A stretch of 13,538 nucleotides of DNA, from the NCBI GenBank assembly GCA_019454915.1, contig JACFNM010000065.1, positions 1 through 13,538 of the forward strand, given 5' to 3'. The notes under the pieces were generated by a model. The model worked only from the letters and a program-made list of their open reading frames with translations. It searched no databases and had not been told where the DNA came from. The stretch comes from Chitinophagaceae bacterium (GTDB taxonomy: Bacteria; Bacteroidota; Bacteroidia; Chitinophagales; Chitinophagaceae). This document shows, in pieces, positions 1 to 6,716 of this stretch (positions are counted from its first letter, which is position 1; every line of letters begins with the position of its first letter). The translations under genes were made by a program, and so were the position numbers.

Positions 1-172
1 AGAAGCAGAGGAAGAAGTAACTGAAAAATCACACAGGCTCGACTTAGATGAAGCCGGTGCGGACACTGAAGGATCAGGGAGACCTGCCGGACGCAGAGGA
101 GGCGCTACGGGCGGAACGAGAAGACGTACGACCGGCGGTCCCGGAAGGAGACCTGGCGGTTCAGCGAGATAA
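1..172 (+). CDS. rpsB: Probable 30S ribosomal protein S2, C-terminal end (partial)
   Basis: Only the last 56 codons lie in the window (reading frame starts at base 2, stop TAA at 170-172). The visible part is an acidic stretch (EAEEEVTEK) followed by a basic, low-complexity tail: the last 33 residues contain 12 Gly and 9 Arg and no acidic residue. The S2 assignment rests on context: the next gene, 41 bases downstream on the same strand, is tsf, and rpsB-tsf is a very widely conserved gene pair. Bacteroidota S2 proteins often carry variable C-terminal extensions, but no S2 core domain is visible here to prove identity. Translation presumably continues from upstream of the window, and the gene is likely co-transcribed with tsf. 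Confidence 0.72.
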   Translation, partial: EAEEEVTEKSHRLDLDEAGADTEGSGRPAGRRGGATGGTRRRTTGGPGRRPGGSAR

Positions 173-213
173 GTGTTTTTTTATTTTTATTAATAGTTAA
201 ATTATTGTTTGAT

Positions 214-1053
214 ATGTCAACAGCAACAATTACAGCGGCGGATATAAATAAGTTGCGCCAGATGACCGGAGCGGGGATGATGGATTGTCGTAAGGCGTTA
301 ATGGAAACCAATGGAAATTTCGATGACGCGGTGGACTGGCTGAGAAAGAAAGGCGCTAAAGTAGCTGCCCTGCGCGGCGATAGAGAGGCTAAAGAAGGGG
401 TAGTGATTGCTCAAACCTCTGCTGATAATAAGACAGGAATTGCCATTTGTATCAGTTGCGAAACGGACTTTGTGAGTAAAAATGCCGATTTTATCGCATT
501 CGCTCAAAGCATTGCCGATGCTGCGATAAAGAATAATGTTAAGACAGCAGAAGAATTGAACAGCGTAACCATCAACGGCGCTAAGGTGGCCGACCTGGTG
601 AATGATAAGCTGGCCAGTATTGGTGAAAAGATAGGAATCAGCAAATTTGAACGCCTTGAAGCCCCTTATGTAGCATCCTACATTCATGGAGCTAACCGTC
701 TCGGCGTACTCGTGGGTTTGAATAAAGAGGCATCAGATACCGGTAAAGACGTGGCCATGCAGGTGGCTGCCATGAATCCGGTGGCAGTGGATCCAAACTC
801 CGTACCGGCAGATATTGTATCACGTGAAAAAGCCATCGTAACCGATCAGATAAAGAATGATCCAAAGATGGCGGGTAAGCCGGATGCTATGATTGAAAAG
901 ATAGCCGAGGGTAAATTAAATGCGTTCTTTAAAGAAAATACGCTCACTGCACAGGCTTTTGTAAAAGACAACAGTAAAACGGTGGGTGATTATTTGACGG
1001 GGGTGGACAAGGATCTGAAGGTGATAGAGTTTAAGAGAGTAGCCTTAGGATAA
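214..1053 (+). CDS. tsf: Translation elongation factor Ts
   Basis: EF-Ts is the cytoplasmic nucleotide exchange factor that releases GDP from EF-Tu. The 279-residue product begins MSTATITAADINKLRQMTG. It has the N-terminal UBA-like domain with signature 1 (LRQMTGAGMMDCRKAL, about residues 13-28) and signature 2 (TDFVSKNADF, about residues 85-94), whose Asp-Phe contacts EF-Tu. The core also has an IHGANRLGVLVGL stretch matching the conserved IH-GG-R-GVLV motif. Length is normal for Bacteroidota EF-Ts. I chose ATG 214 because the conserved protein starts there; an in-frame TTG at 205 would add only three residues. There is no Shine-Dalgarno sequence, only an A/T-rich leader, as is usual for this phylum. 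It follows the probable rpsB by 41 bases and is closed by a strong terminator. Confidence 0.97.
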   Translation: MSTATITAADINKLRQMTGAGMMDCRKALMETNGNFDDAVDWLRKKGAKVAALRGDREAKEGVVIAQTSADNKTGIAICISCETDFVSKNADFIAFAQSIADAAIKNNVKTAEELNSVTINGAKVADLVNDKLASIGEKIGISKFERLEAPYVASYIHGANRLGVLVGLNKEASDTGKDVAMQVAAMNPVAVDPNSVPADIVSREKAIVTDQIKNDPKMAGKPDAMIEKIAEGKLNAFFKENTLTAQAFVKDNSKTVGDYLTGVDKDLKVIEFKRVALG

Positions 1054-1076
1054 TGCGTGTTGTGATTAAAACTTTT

Positions 1077-1110
1077 AAAATCCCGAAAGAAATGCTTTTC
1101 GGGATTTTTT
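1077..1110 (+). terminator. Intrinsic, probably bidirectional terminator after tsf
   Basis: Perfect 12-bp stem (1077-1088 paired with 1097-1108) with an 8-base loop. The stem runs into T residues (1105-1110) on the + strand and begins with four A residues (1077-1080), giving a U-run on the - strand. It lies 24 bases after the tsf stop and between two convergent genes, so it can stop both rpsB-tsf and the hydrolase gene on the opposite strand. Confidence 0.9.
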
Positions 1111-1112
1111 GT

Positions 1113-1154
1113 TTGAAGCCTGGTTTTGCTGATAACTGCACAACCAGGCTTCAA
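1113..1154. repeat. Second hairpin-forming inverted repeat between convergent genes
   Basis: Perfect 13-bp inverted repeat, TTGAAGCCTGGTT (1113-1125) and AACCAGGCTTCAA (1142-1154), with a 16-base spacer that can extend the stem by three more pairs (1127-1129 with 1138-1140) across one mismatch. No T-run follows on either strand, so it is not a classical terminator by itself. It starts 12 bases downstream of the stop codon of the - strand hydrolase gene and may protect its mRNA 3' end or assist the adjacent terminator. The pairing is seen directly; the role is inferred. Confidence 0.7.
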
Positions 1155-1165
1155 TGGATATTCAG

Positions 1166-3598
1166 TTAAGGTTTTTCTTGCAACCACTCTATCACTCTAT
1201 CCTGCATTGAGAAGGAAAATCTATTATAATCCCGGGGAGAGTATAATTGAAGATGCTGTTTTTTACCGTATAGATTATAGATTTTTTCTGCATCTTTCAC
1301 GCAGTTTCTTGTATCATCCGCATCTGCATCCTCATCCATTGCCGGGGCAATAATCAATACCCGCCGGGGAGCAATAGCCGCTAATATTTCATCATAATCA
1401 ACCGGAATACGGTTTTCGTTACCTGCAAAAAAGCCGAGCCTGGGAAGCAGTCCGTGAAGATGAGAATAGGCCCTTGTTCCTTCCGTACCCTTGTCCGGCG
1501 TATCCGTTCGCATGGGCGTAAACCCGCTCACAGAAATCACCTGAGAAACCCGCTTGTCTAAGGCAGCACCGTATAATCCTATAGTGCCACCGAGAGAATA
1601 TCCCATAACGCTGATTTTCGAACTATCAATAAAATTCAGATGACTGAGAGCATCTACGGCACTTCTGAGGTCGGTGACCATCTTTCCCATTTTTGACCAG
1701 TGCGGATAACGACTGTAGAAATCGGTTCCTTCTTCAATCCGGTTGCCGAATCCTATCATGTCGTATAGGAATACCGCATAGCCCATAGCGGTGAGTTTTT
1801 TCAGAAACGGTAATTTACTATGGTCAAATCCCTGATTATCAAAGAAGCCTTGTGAATAATCGTATTGGTGAAGAAAAATAATAGCGGGTAATTGAACCGT
1901 GCCCTGTTTTATTTTTTCTTCCTGAGTTTTTGGATAATAAAGATAACCATAAAGACCTTCTCCAAACCCCGGGATAGGAGCACCTGGCGCTATCGGTAGC
2001 CTGCCCATTTCTGCGGAAGGTCCGGGACGGGGAATCATATTTCCGAAGTTATCTTCTCCGTTGCTTTCACCGGCTATCTGAAAATTAAGCGGACCGTTGT
2101 TCGTTATACCGGGAGGCGTATCTCCCAGCAGCCAGGAAATCTGCTGTTGTATTTTATTGCGTTTTTTTTCCCAGTCTTGCGTGCTGCGAATATCCTTTCC
2201 TTTATCATCCTTCAATAGATGACCTGCTATCGCGACCGGATAATTTAAAGGATTGACATTTTCCTTACTCAGTTGCTTCCACTTTTCGAAGGAATATTGA
2301 TAGAAGAGCCTGTTTTCGGGTTTTCGTGAACTTCGGCCAAAACAATAGTCAAAGAAATCAACATAATCTTCAATATCTCTCGAACTTAATCCATGCCGGC
2401 CATCTCGAAGCCTTACAGCCAAGTGATTGGAGTTACCCAAAAACTCATATACCTTTTTTGCGTTTTCATAAGCCATCTCTATTCCCCAGGGATTGCCGTC
2501 ACTTTCCCGGATGGAAGAACTCAACATAAGTCCCCTTGGCGCCACCAAAGCCATAAACAAGTTTTGATCTACCGGTAATTTATTCTCTCTTCCGATGAAG
2601 AATCTCAACCGGGGATGTAACCATGCGGGTTGCGCAGCAGATAATAGTCCTATATCTTCACAACCGTATTTATGACGCGAATATCTCCAGGGTACTTCAG
2701 CTCCCGAACCTCCGCTACTGGTGATGATGGCGGCAATTCTCTCATCAAAAGCGGCAGCCCATAAAGATTGCTTGCCGTTCCTGGAATGCCCGGTAATACC
2801 AATCTGTTTCTGATTAACGACGGGTAATGTGAACAAATAATCTATCACGCGTGAAGCGCCGAATGCTCGTCTCATCAGGCGGGTAAAATCATATTCGCCA
2901 TTCCAGATTTCGCCGTAGTTTTCGGTATCATCTTTAGCATCGGCTCCGGAGTACCGGCAACCAATATATCCACGCCTGACGGCAATCATCGCCCAATTGA
3001 AATGGTTCCACTGGGTCATAAAAACCGGGAAAGGACCTTCACCGGGAGGGATCATTAGTTCTGCTACAATTTTAGCCTTATTGCCGGGACCGAAGGAGAG
3101 TTCTACCTGCCGGATAGTAACCTCTCCGACTTTCTTTTCGCTTATGATTTTAGATTGCAGATTTTGAGGTGCTGCCGGGAAAGTACCGGTAATATAATAT
3201 TGAAGCGCTTCTTTCATCCACGCTCTTTTCTCGTTCCATTGCTGCTCATTGGTTACCGGTATATTCCTGCCTCCTTCGTCTGATACAAGCGGGTCAGGCA
3301 GATAAGGTATTGAAGGCATCTTGTCAAAATCGGGAGGGAGTTCGCCGGTTCGGTTAAGCCAGTCTTTGAATGTTTGGTCTCTATACGAAACCGGCCCGTT
3401 ATGAGTCAAATCATTATCGAGAAGATTCAGGATTTCTGCTAACAAGGCCCGGCGTTTACTGGTATCTGCCGGATTGGATTTATGGCAGGATTTAGCCTGC
3501 CCGTTGAACCCATCGTTTTTTAATGCTAATGCGGATGTAGAATCAAAAATAAAAACCGCCGTTGTGAAGAGCAGCAGGCCAGGCAGGATACTTCTCAT
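1166..3598 (-). CDS. Secreted tandem alpha/beta-hydrolase, CE15-like first half
   Basis: An 810-residue protein with a Sec signal peptide (about residues 1-25), so periplasmic or exported. The first half (about 110-425) resembles glucuronoyl-esterase-like (CE15) hydrolases. Its nucleophile motif is GHSRNGK (Ser272), followed by DERIAAIITSSGGSGAE, a candidate acid at Glu365 and a GRHG histidine at 402. The second half (about 470-810) repeats the fold, with GYSLGG (Ser668) and Asp755. The halves are visibly related: WNEKRAWMKEALQYYITG at 121-138 resembles WEKKRNKIQQQISWLLGD at 476-493, and HPRLRFFIGRENKLPVD resembles LPRLGFFAGNENRIPVD. In a gapless pairing of the C-terminal parts, His402 falls on Asn792, so the second domain may lack its catalytic histidine. 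CE15 members cleave glucuronate esters in plant cell walls, but the substrate here is unknown. It starts 59 bases after the DUF3347 gene and could be co-transcribed with it or separate. Confidence 0.85.
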   Translation of the reverse strand: MRSILPGLLLFTTAVFIFDSTSALALKNDGFNGQAKSCHKSNPADTSKRRALLAEILNLLDNDLTHNGPVSYRDQTFKDWLNRTGELPPDFDKMPSIPYLPDPLVSDEGGRNIPVTNEQQWNEKRAWMKEALQYYITGTFPAAPQNLQSKIISEKKVGEVTIRQVELSFGPGNKAKIVAELMIPPGEGPFPVFMTQWNHFNWAMIAVRRGYIGCRYSGADAKDDTENYGEIWNGEYDFTRLMRRAFGASRVIDYLFTLPVVNQKQIGITGHSRNGKQSLWAAAFDERIAAIITSSGGSGAEVPWRYSRHKYGCEDIGLLSAAQPAWLHPRLRFFIGRENKLPVDQNLFMALVAPRGLMLSSSIRESDGNPWGIEMAYENAKKVYEFLGNSNHLAVRLRDGRHGLSSRDIEDYVDFFDYCFGRSSRKPENRLFYQYSFEKWKQLSKENVNPLNYPVAIAGHLLKDDKGKDIRSTQDWEKKRNKIQQQISWLLGDTPPGITNNGPLNFQIAGESNGEDNFGNMIPRPGPSAEMGRLPIAPGAPIPGFGEGLYGYLYYPKTQEEKIKQGTVQLPAIIFLHQYDYSQGFFDNQGFDHSKLPFLKKLTAMGYAVFLYDMIGFGNRIEEGTDFYSRYPHWSKMGKMVTDLRSAVDALSHLNFIDSSKISVMGYSLGGTIGLYGAALDKRVSQVISVSGFTPMRTDTPDKGTEGTRAYSHLHGLLPRLGFFAGNENRIPVDYDEILAAIAPRRVLIIAPAMDEDADADDTRNCVKDAEKIYNLYGKKQHLQLYSPRDYNRFSFSMQDRVIEWLQEKP

Positions 3599-3657
3599 TT
3601 CAGAGTATTTTTGTTATGGTTTAGTTCAAATACAAAAACTTTGCAAGTAACTCTTCC

Positions 3658-4179
3658 CTACTGAATCGTTTCTTTAATACTTCCGCAAGTGAGCATACTT
3701 TCTCCAAAATAAGGATTTTTTATTGCTTTTACCGTAGTAATCCAGGAAGCTCCCTGATTGTTGAATGCCATCGGACAGTAGGCAACATACAGGTTACCGT
3801 TCTCTAAACCCTCCTTTTTAACCATGCTAATAAAAGCGTTACTCAGTTTTTGAAAGGACTTCCTTTCAGTTTCCAATTGATTGGAGCCGACTATTTCTTT
3901 TGCTGCTTCGATGATATTTCTTTCACCGGCTTTTTCAGCGCCTGCGGCGATGGCATTGGCAATAATTCTTACCTGATTGACATCGCCCGAAGTCAATGCT
4001 TCTGCTATTTGATAATACTGGCCGAGCAATGCATTCAAAGCAATATTTTTTGTTTCCGCTTTCGGAGGAGTTGGGGTCACTGGTATTTCTATATCCTCCG
4101 TATCATGTTTTTCTTCCTTGGGTGCTGTACAGGAAATGAAAATGCTGAGTATGATTAAATGAAGAATATTTCTGGTCAT
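3658..4179 (-). CDS. DUF3347-domain lipoprotein of the metal-efflux operon
   Basis: A 173-residue protein with a lipoprotein signal (hydrophobic stretch ending FISC, Cys17), so probably anchored in a periplasmic membrane face. A Pro/Glu/Thr-rich linker (about 20-43) leads to a DUF3347 domain (about 45-165). The recognisable family stretch is YCPMAFNNQGASW followed by NPYFGESMLTCG, which supplies two conserved cysteines and two methionines spaced like a soft-metal site. The same domain is found alone or fused to CusB-type adaptors in Bacteroidota copper/silver systems; its biochemical role is not established. It starts 16 bases after the second adaptor's stop codon, so it is probably the last efflux-related gene of the transcription unit. 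No Shine-Dalgarno sequence is seen. A periplasmic metal carrier or adaptor accessory is plausible but inferred. Confidence 0.88.
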   Translation of the reverse strand: MTRNILHLIILSIFISCTAPKEEKHDTEDIEIPVTPTPPKAETKNIALNALLGQYYQIAEALTSGDVNQVRIIANAIAAGAEKAGERNIIEAAKEIVGSNQLETERKSFQKLSNAFISMVKKEGLENGNLYVAYCPMAFNNQGASWITTVKAIKNPYFGESMLTCGSIKETIQ

Positions 4180-4195
4180 AGCTGATACGTTTATT

Positions 4196-5392
4196 TTAAT
4201 GATGATGCAGAGGATTGATTCCTTTTTTCAGGATGTACTCACTATATAACAAATAGGCGCCGCTGCGTACTACCTTTTCATCACCCGTCAGCCCGTTCCG
4301 GATGACTACCTGGTCGGGTGTTTCTTCTCCCGTCTCTACCATTCTCGGCGTGAAATGGTTGCTGTCTGTTACTATCCATACCAACGCACCCCTGCTGTCT
4401 CTTATTACGGCGTCAACGGGTAAAGTGATTTCTTTTCTTTTTTCACGACTTGCTGTTAGTAGTATCACCGCATTCTGACCTGCCTGCCATTGCCGATTCG
4501 GATTAAGAATCTGTCCTCTGATTTTCATAACCTGACTCCCGTTTTCCAGAGAGGGTTCAATGAGTCCGATGGTCATTGGTTGCGGATTGTTTTCGTAACC
4601 GGAGACAACTACCTGTACCTGCTGTCCTGGTTTTACACGGTGTATTTCTGAAGGATAGATCTCAGCCTGCACCCAGAGTGAGCTATAGTCTTCCAATTGC
4701 ATGATGTCTCCCCCTTCACTTACATATTGACCTTCCACGACAGAAAGCGCGGATATCACGCCATTGCGGGGTGCTTGATAAGTGGTAAGCGCGTTCACTT
4801 TATTATTTTGAACGAGTTGGTTCAGTTGTGCTTCTGTTTGTCCGTACAGCAGCAGTTTCTGCCGGGCGCCTTTGGCTATTTCTTTAAATTGCTGGTTTGT
4901 CGGAAATGCTTTTTCCTGAGCGGTAGCCACTAAAAACTCCTGCTGCAAGGCCGCTAATTCTTCGGAGTAAATGCTGAACAGGGGCTGTCCTTTTACTACC
5001 GCAACGCCCGTTTCCCGTATCATCAGCCTGTCTATACGACCCGCTATCCGGGAAGAGATAAATGTGGTATGGTTGGGATTTACGACAAGTTTGCCGTTCA
5101 GTCTTGTTACGTCAGATAAGGATAGACTGTCTATGTGGGAAAAAGTAATGTTGGCAAGTGCTATTTGACTTTCACCCAGCGTAAGAAAATCAGCGTCCTG
5201 CGATTTATCTACCGGCACCAGATCCATACCGCATATGGGACAACTACCGGGATGATCTTGTACAATCTGAGGATGCATGGGGCAGGTGTAGGTAACTGCG
5301 GCCTGCACATGTTGTTCATGTTCATCTCCGTTCCTGCATCCGGCACTAAAGATGCTCAAGAAAAAAAACGCTGTGACTAAAATATTTTTCAT
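4196..5392 (-). CDS. cusB: CusB-type RND adaptor lipoprotein, second copy
   Basis: A 398-residue periplasmic adaptor (membrane fusion protein) that would bridge the RND pump and the outer-membrane channel. Order: lipoprotein signal with lipobox SAGC (Cys19), heavy-metal-binding domain at 35-61 (CPMHP then CPICGM), barrel-sandwich/lipoyl half (about 100-140), a short helical hairpin (about 143-195), second lipoyl half (GVISALSVVEGQYVSEG, 211-227), beta-barrel and membrane-proximal domains, then a C-terminal LHHH tail. I chose ATG 5392 because it gives a proper lipoprotein signal; an upstream in-frame extension to 5464 would lie inside the preceding gene. Only one base separates this ATG from the stop codon of the first adaptor (TAA-T-ATG), so translation is probably coupled. 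The CPMHP/CPICGM domain is typical of CusB/SilB-like adaptors for Cu(I)/Ag(I). The CusB-type call is firm; the exact metal is inferred. Confidence 0.92.
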   Translation of the reverse strand: MKNILVTAFFFLSIFSAGCRNGDEHEQHVQAAVTYTCPMHPQIVQDHPGSCPICGMDLVPVDKSQDADFLTLGESQIALANITFSHIDSLSLSDVTRLNGKLVVNPNHTTFISSRIAGRIDRLMIRETGVAVVKGQPLFSIYSEELAALQQEFLVATAQEKAFPTNQQFKEIAKGARQKLLLYGQTEAQLNQLVQNNKVNALTTYQAPRNGVISALSVVEGQYVSEGGDIMQLEDYSSLWVQAEIYPSEIHRVKPGQQVQVVVSGYENNPQPMTIGLIEPSLENGSQVMKIRGQILNPNRQWQAGQNAVILLTASREKRKEITLPVDAVIRDSRGALVWIVTDSNHFTPRMVETGEETPDQVVIRNGLTGDEKVVRSGAYLLYSEYILKKGINPLHHH

Positions 5393-5393
5393 A

Positions 5394-6716
5394 TTAGTTC
5401 GAATTGTTTTTTGCAGCTTTGATGTAGCTTTCGCTGTCCACCAGATAAGCTGCGTTGGTTGCAAGAATCCAGTTGTCTATTGAATCAAGCACTTCCGTCA
5501 TGTTACCTGAAGTAGTACCGGTTTTCACGTATTTGGGTACAAATACATTATTCTCTTTCTTAAACACAATAGCCTGATTGCCCGTATGATAAATCGCCTG
5601 TTGAGGAATCCATTTTCCCGTGCTGACCAGGGGAATATTTCCTGTAATGAGTTGCCCCGGAGCGAGATCAGTGTGTGGGAGATAAGCCCTTGCTATGGAG
5701 AATGGCACTTCGTTGTTGAATACCGGTTGCACCAGCCCTATACTACCGTTGTACATTTTACCCGGATTGTCCACCGTGTTGAAAAGGATAGATTGCTTTT
5801 CGTGTATGTGGGAAGCAATATCGGGAGTGAAGTAAAACTCGGCGATCAGCTGCCGGTTATCTATTACGGTAAACATACTGTTGCCTGCATTAACGTATTG
5901 CCCTTCCCGAAGCATGATGGGATTATTTGAATTATCCGTGTTGATTTTATTGGTTTTCAATTGAGGTGTAGCCATTCCTGTCATATCATTCTGATTTAGC
6001 ATACCAGCCGGAGATGGTGTATTATCGTTGTCATAAACTGAAGCAGTTTCGATAATCAGTCCATCGGATGAACTGTACACAGGTATGCGATACATGATTT
6101 CACCCGATTCGATAACACTCCGGATATTTTTTTCAGTTAATCCTAACAGCATTAATCTTTCTTTAGCTTTTGTAAGGAGTCCGTAATTGTTTTGTTGTTT
6201 GGACAAAAACAATAGCTCACGTTGTGCTGCTGCCAGGTCGGCGGAATACACCTCCATAATGAGCTGACCTTTCTTTACGGGCTGGTAATTATACCGGATA
6301 TATAATTTTTCGATTCGTCCGCTTACTCTGCTGCTGATGCTTCTTTTGTTTCGAAGGTCATAGTTGATGATTCCCTGTACGGGTACTGAGGTAATCTGCA
6401 TGCCTGTGATAACCCGTATAGTAGCAATATCGGAAACAACCTGTTCATTAACGGGTTTAAGCAAATGTTGAAGCGAGCTGTCAATGCTGGTTTCAGTTCC
6501 GGGTACGTGCTGCGGTACCAGGGTCATGCCACAGATGGGGCATGTTCCGGGTTGATTCTTCACGATGTCCGGATGCATGGGGCAGGTATATAATCTGCCG
6601 GTGTGCTCTGCTTCATGATGGTTTGCACCATGATTGCCTCCTCCCGGCTGACAGGAAGCTATGAACAGGCTCAGCAGTAAGCCAAAAATTAATTTATTTG
6701 TACCATTCCTTTTCAT
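5394..6716 (-). CDS. CusB-type RND adaptor lipoprotein, first copy, with Met/Asn-rich insert
   Basis: A 440-residue adaptor, paralogous in architecture to the next gene. It has a lipoprotein signal ending FIASC (Cys22), a His-rich linker (NHGANHHEAEH, 28-38), a heavy-metal-binding domain at 43-68 (CPMHP, CPICGM), lipoyl halves, a helical hairpin (about 155-200), and barrel and membrane-proximal domains. Unlike the second adaptor, its second lipoyl half is interrupted: between GLIIETASV (219-227) and MLREGQYVNAG (268-278) lie about 40 residues rich in Asn, Thr, Pro and Met (Met239, 245, 248). It has no C-terminal His tail. The start ATG at 6716 lies inside the end of the upstream TolC-family gene (23-base overlap), suggesting coupling. 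Two non-identical adaptors feeding one pump could alternate around the trimer. Adaptor identity is firm; the role of the insert is unknown. Confidence 0.92.
   Translation of the reverse strand: MKRNGTNKLIFGLLLSLFIASCQPGGGNHGANHHEAEHTGRLYTCPMHPDIVKNQPGTCPICGMTLVPQHVPGTETSIDSSLQHLLKPVNEQVVSDIATIRVITGMQITSVPVQGIINYDLRNKRSISSRVSGRIEKLYIRYNYQPVKKGQLIMEVYSADLAAAQRELLFLSKQQNNYGLLTKAKERLMLLGLTEKNIRSVIESGEIMYRIPVYSSSDGLIIETASVYDNDNTPSPAGMLNQNDMTGMATPQLKTNKINTDNSNNPIMLREGQYVNAGNSMFTVIDNRQLIAEFYFTPDIASHIHEKQSILFNTVDNPGKMYNGSIGLVQPVFNNEVPFSIARAYLPHTDLAPGQLITGNIPLVSTGKWIPQQAIYHTGNQAIVFKKENNVFVPKYVKTGTTSGNMTEVLDSIDNWILATNAAYLVDSESYIKAAKNNSN

Noticed and set aside
205..213. TTG start for tsf, three codons upstream
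   Set aside because: ATG 214 gives the conserved EF-Ts N-terminus, and the TTG has no supporting ribosome-binding site.
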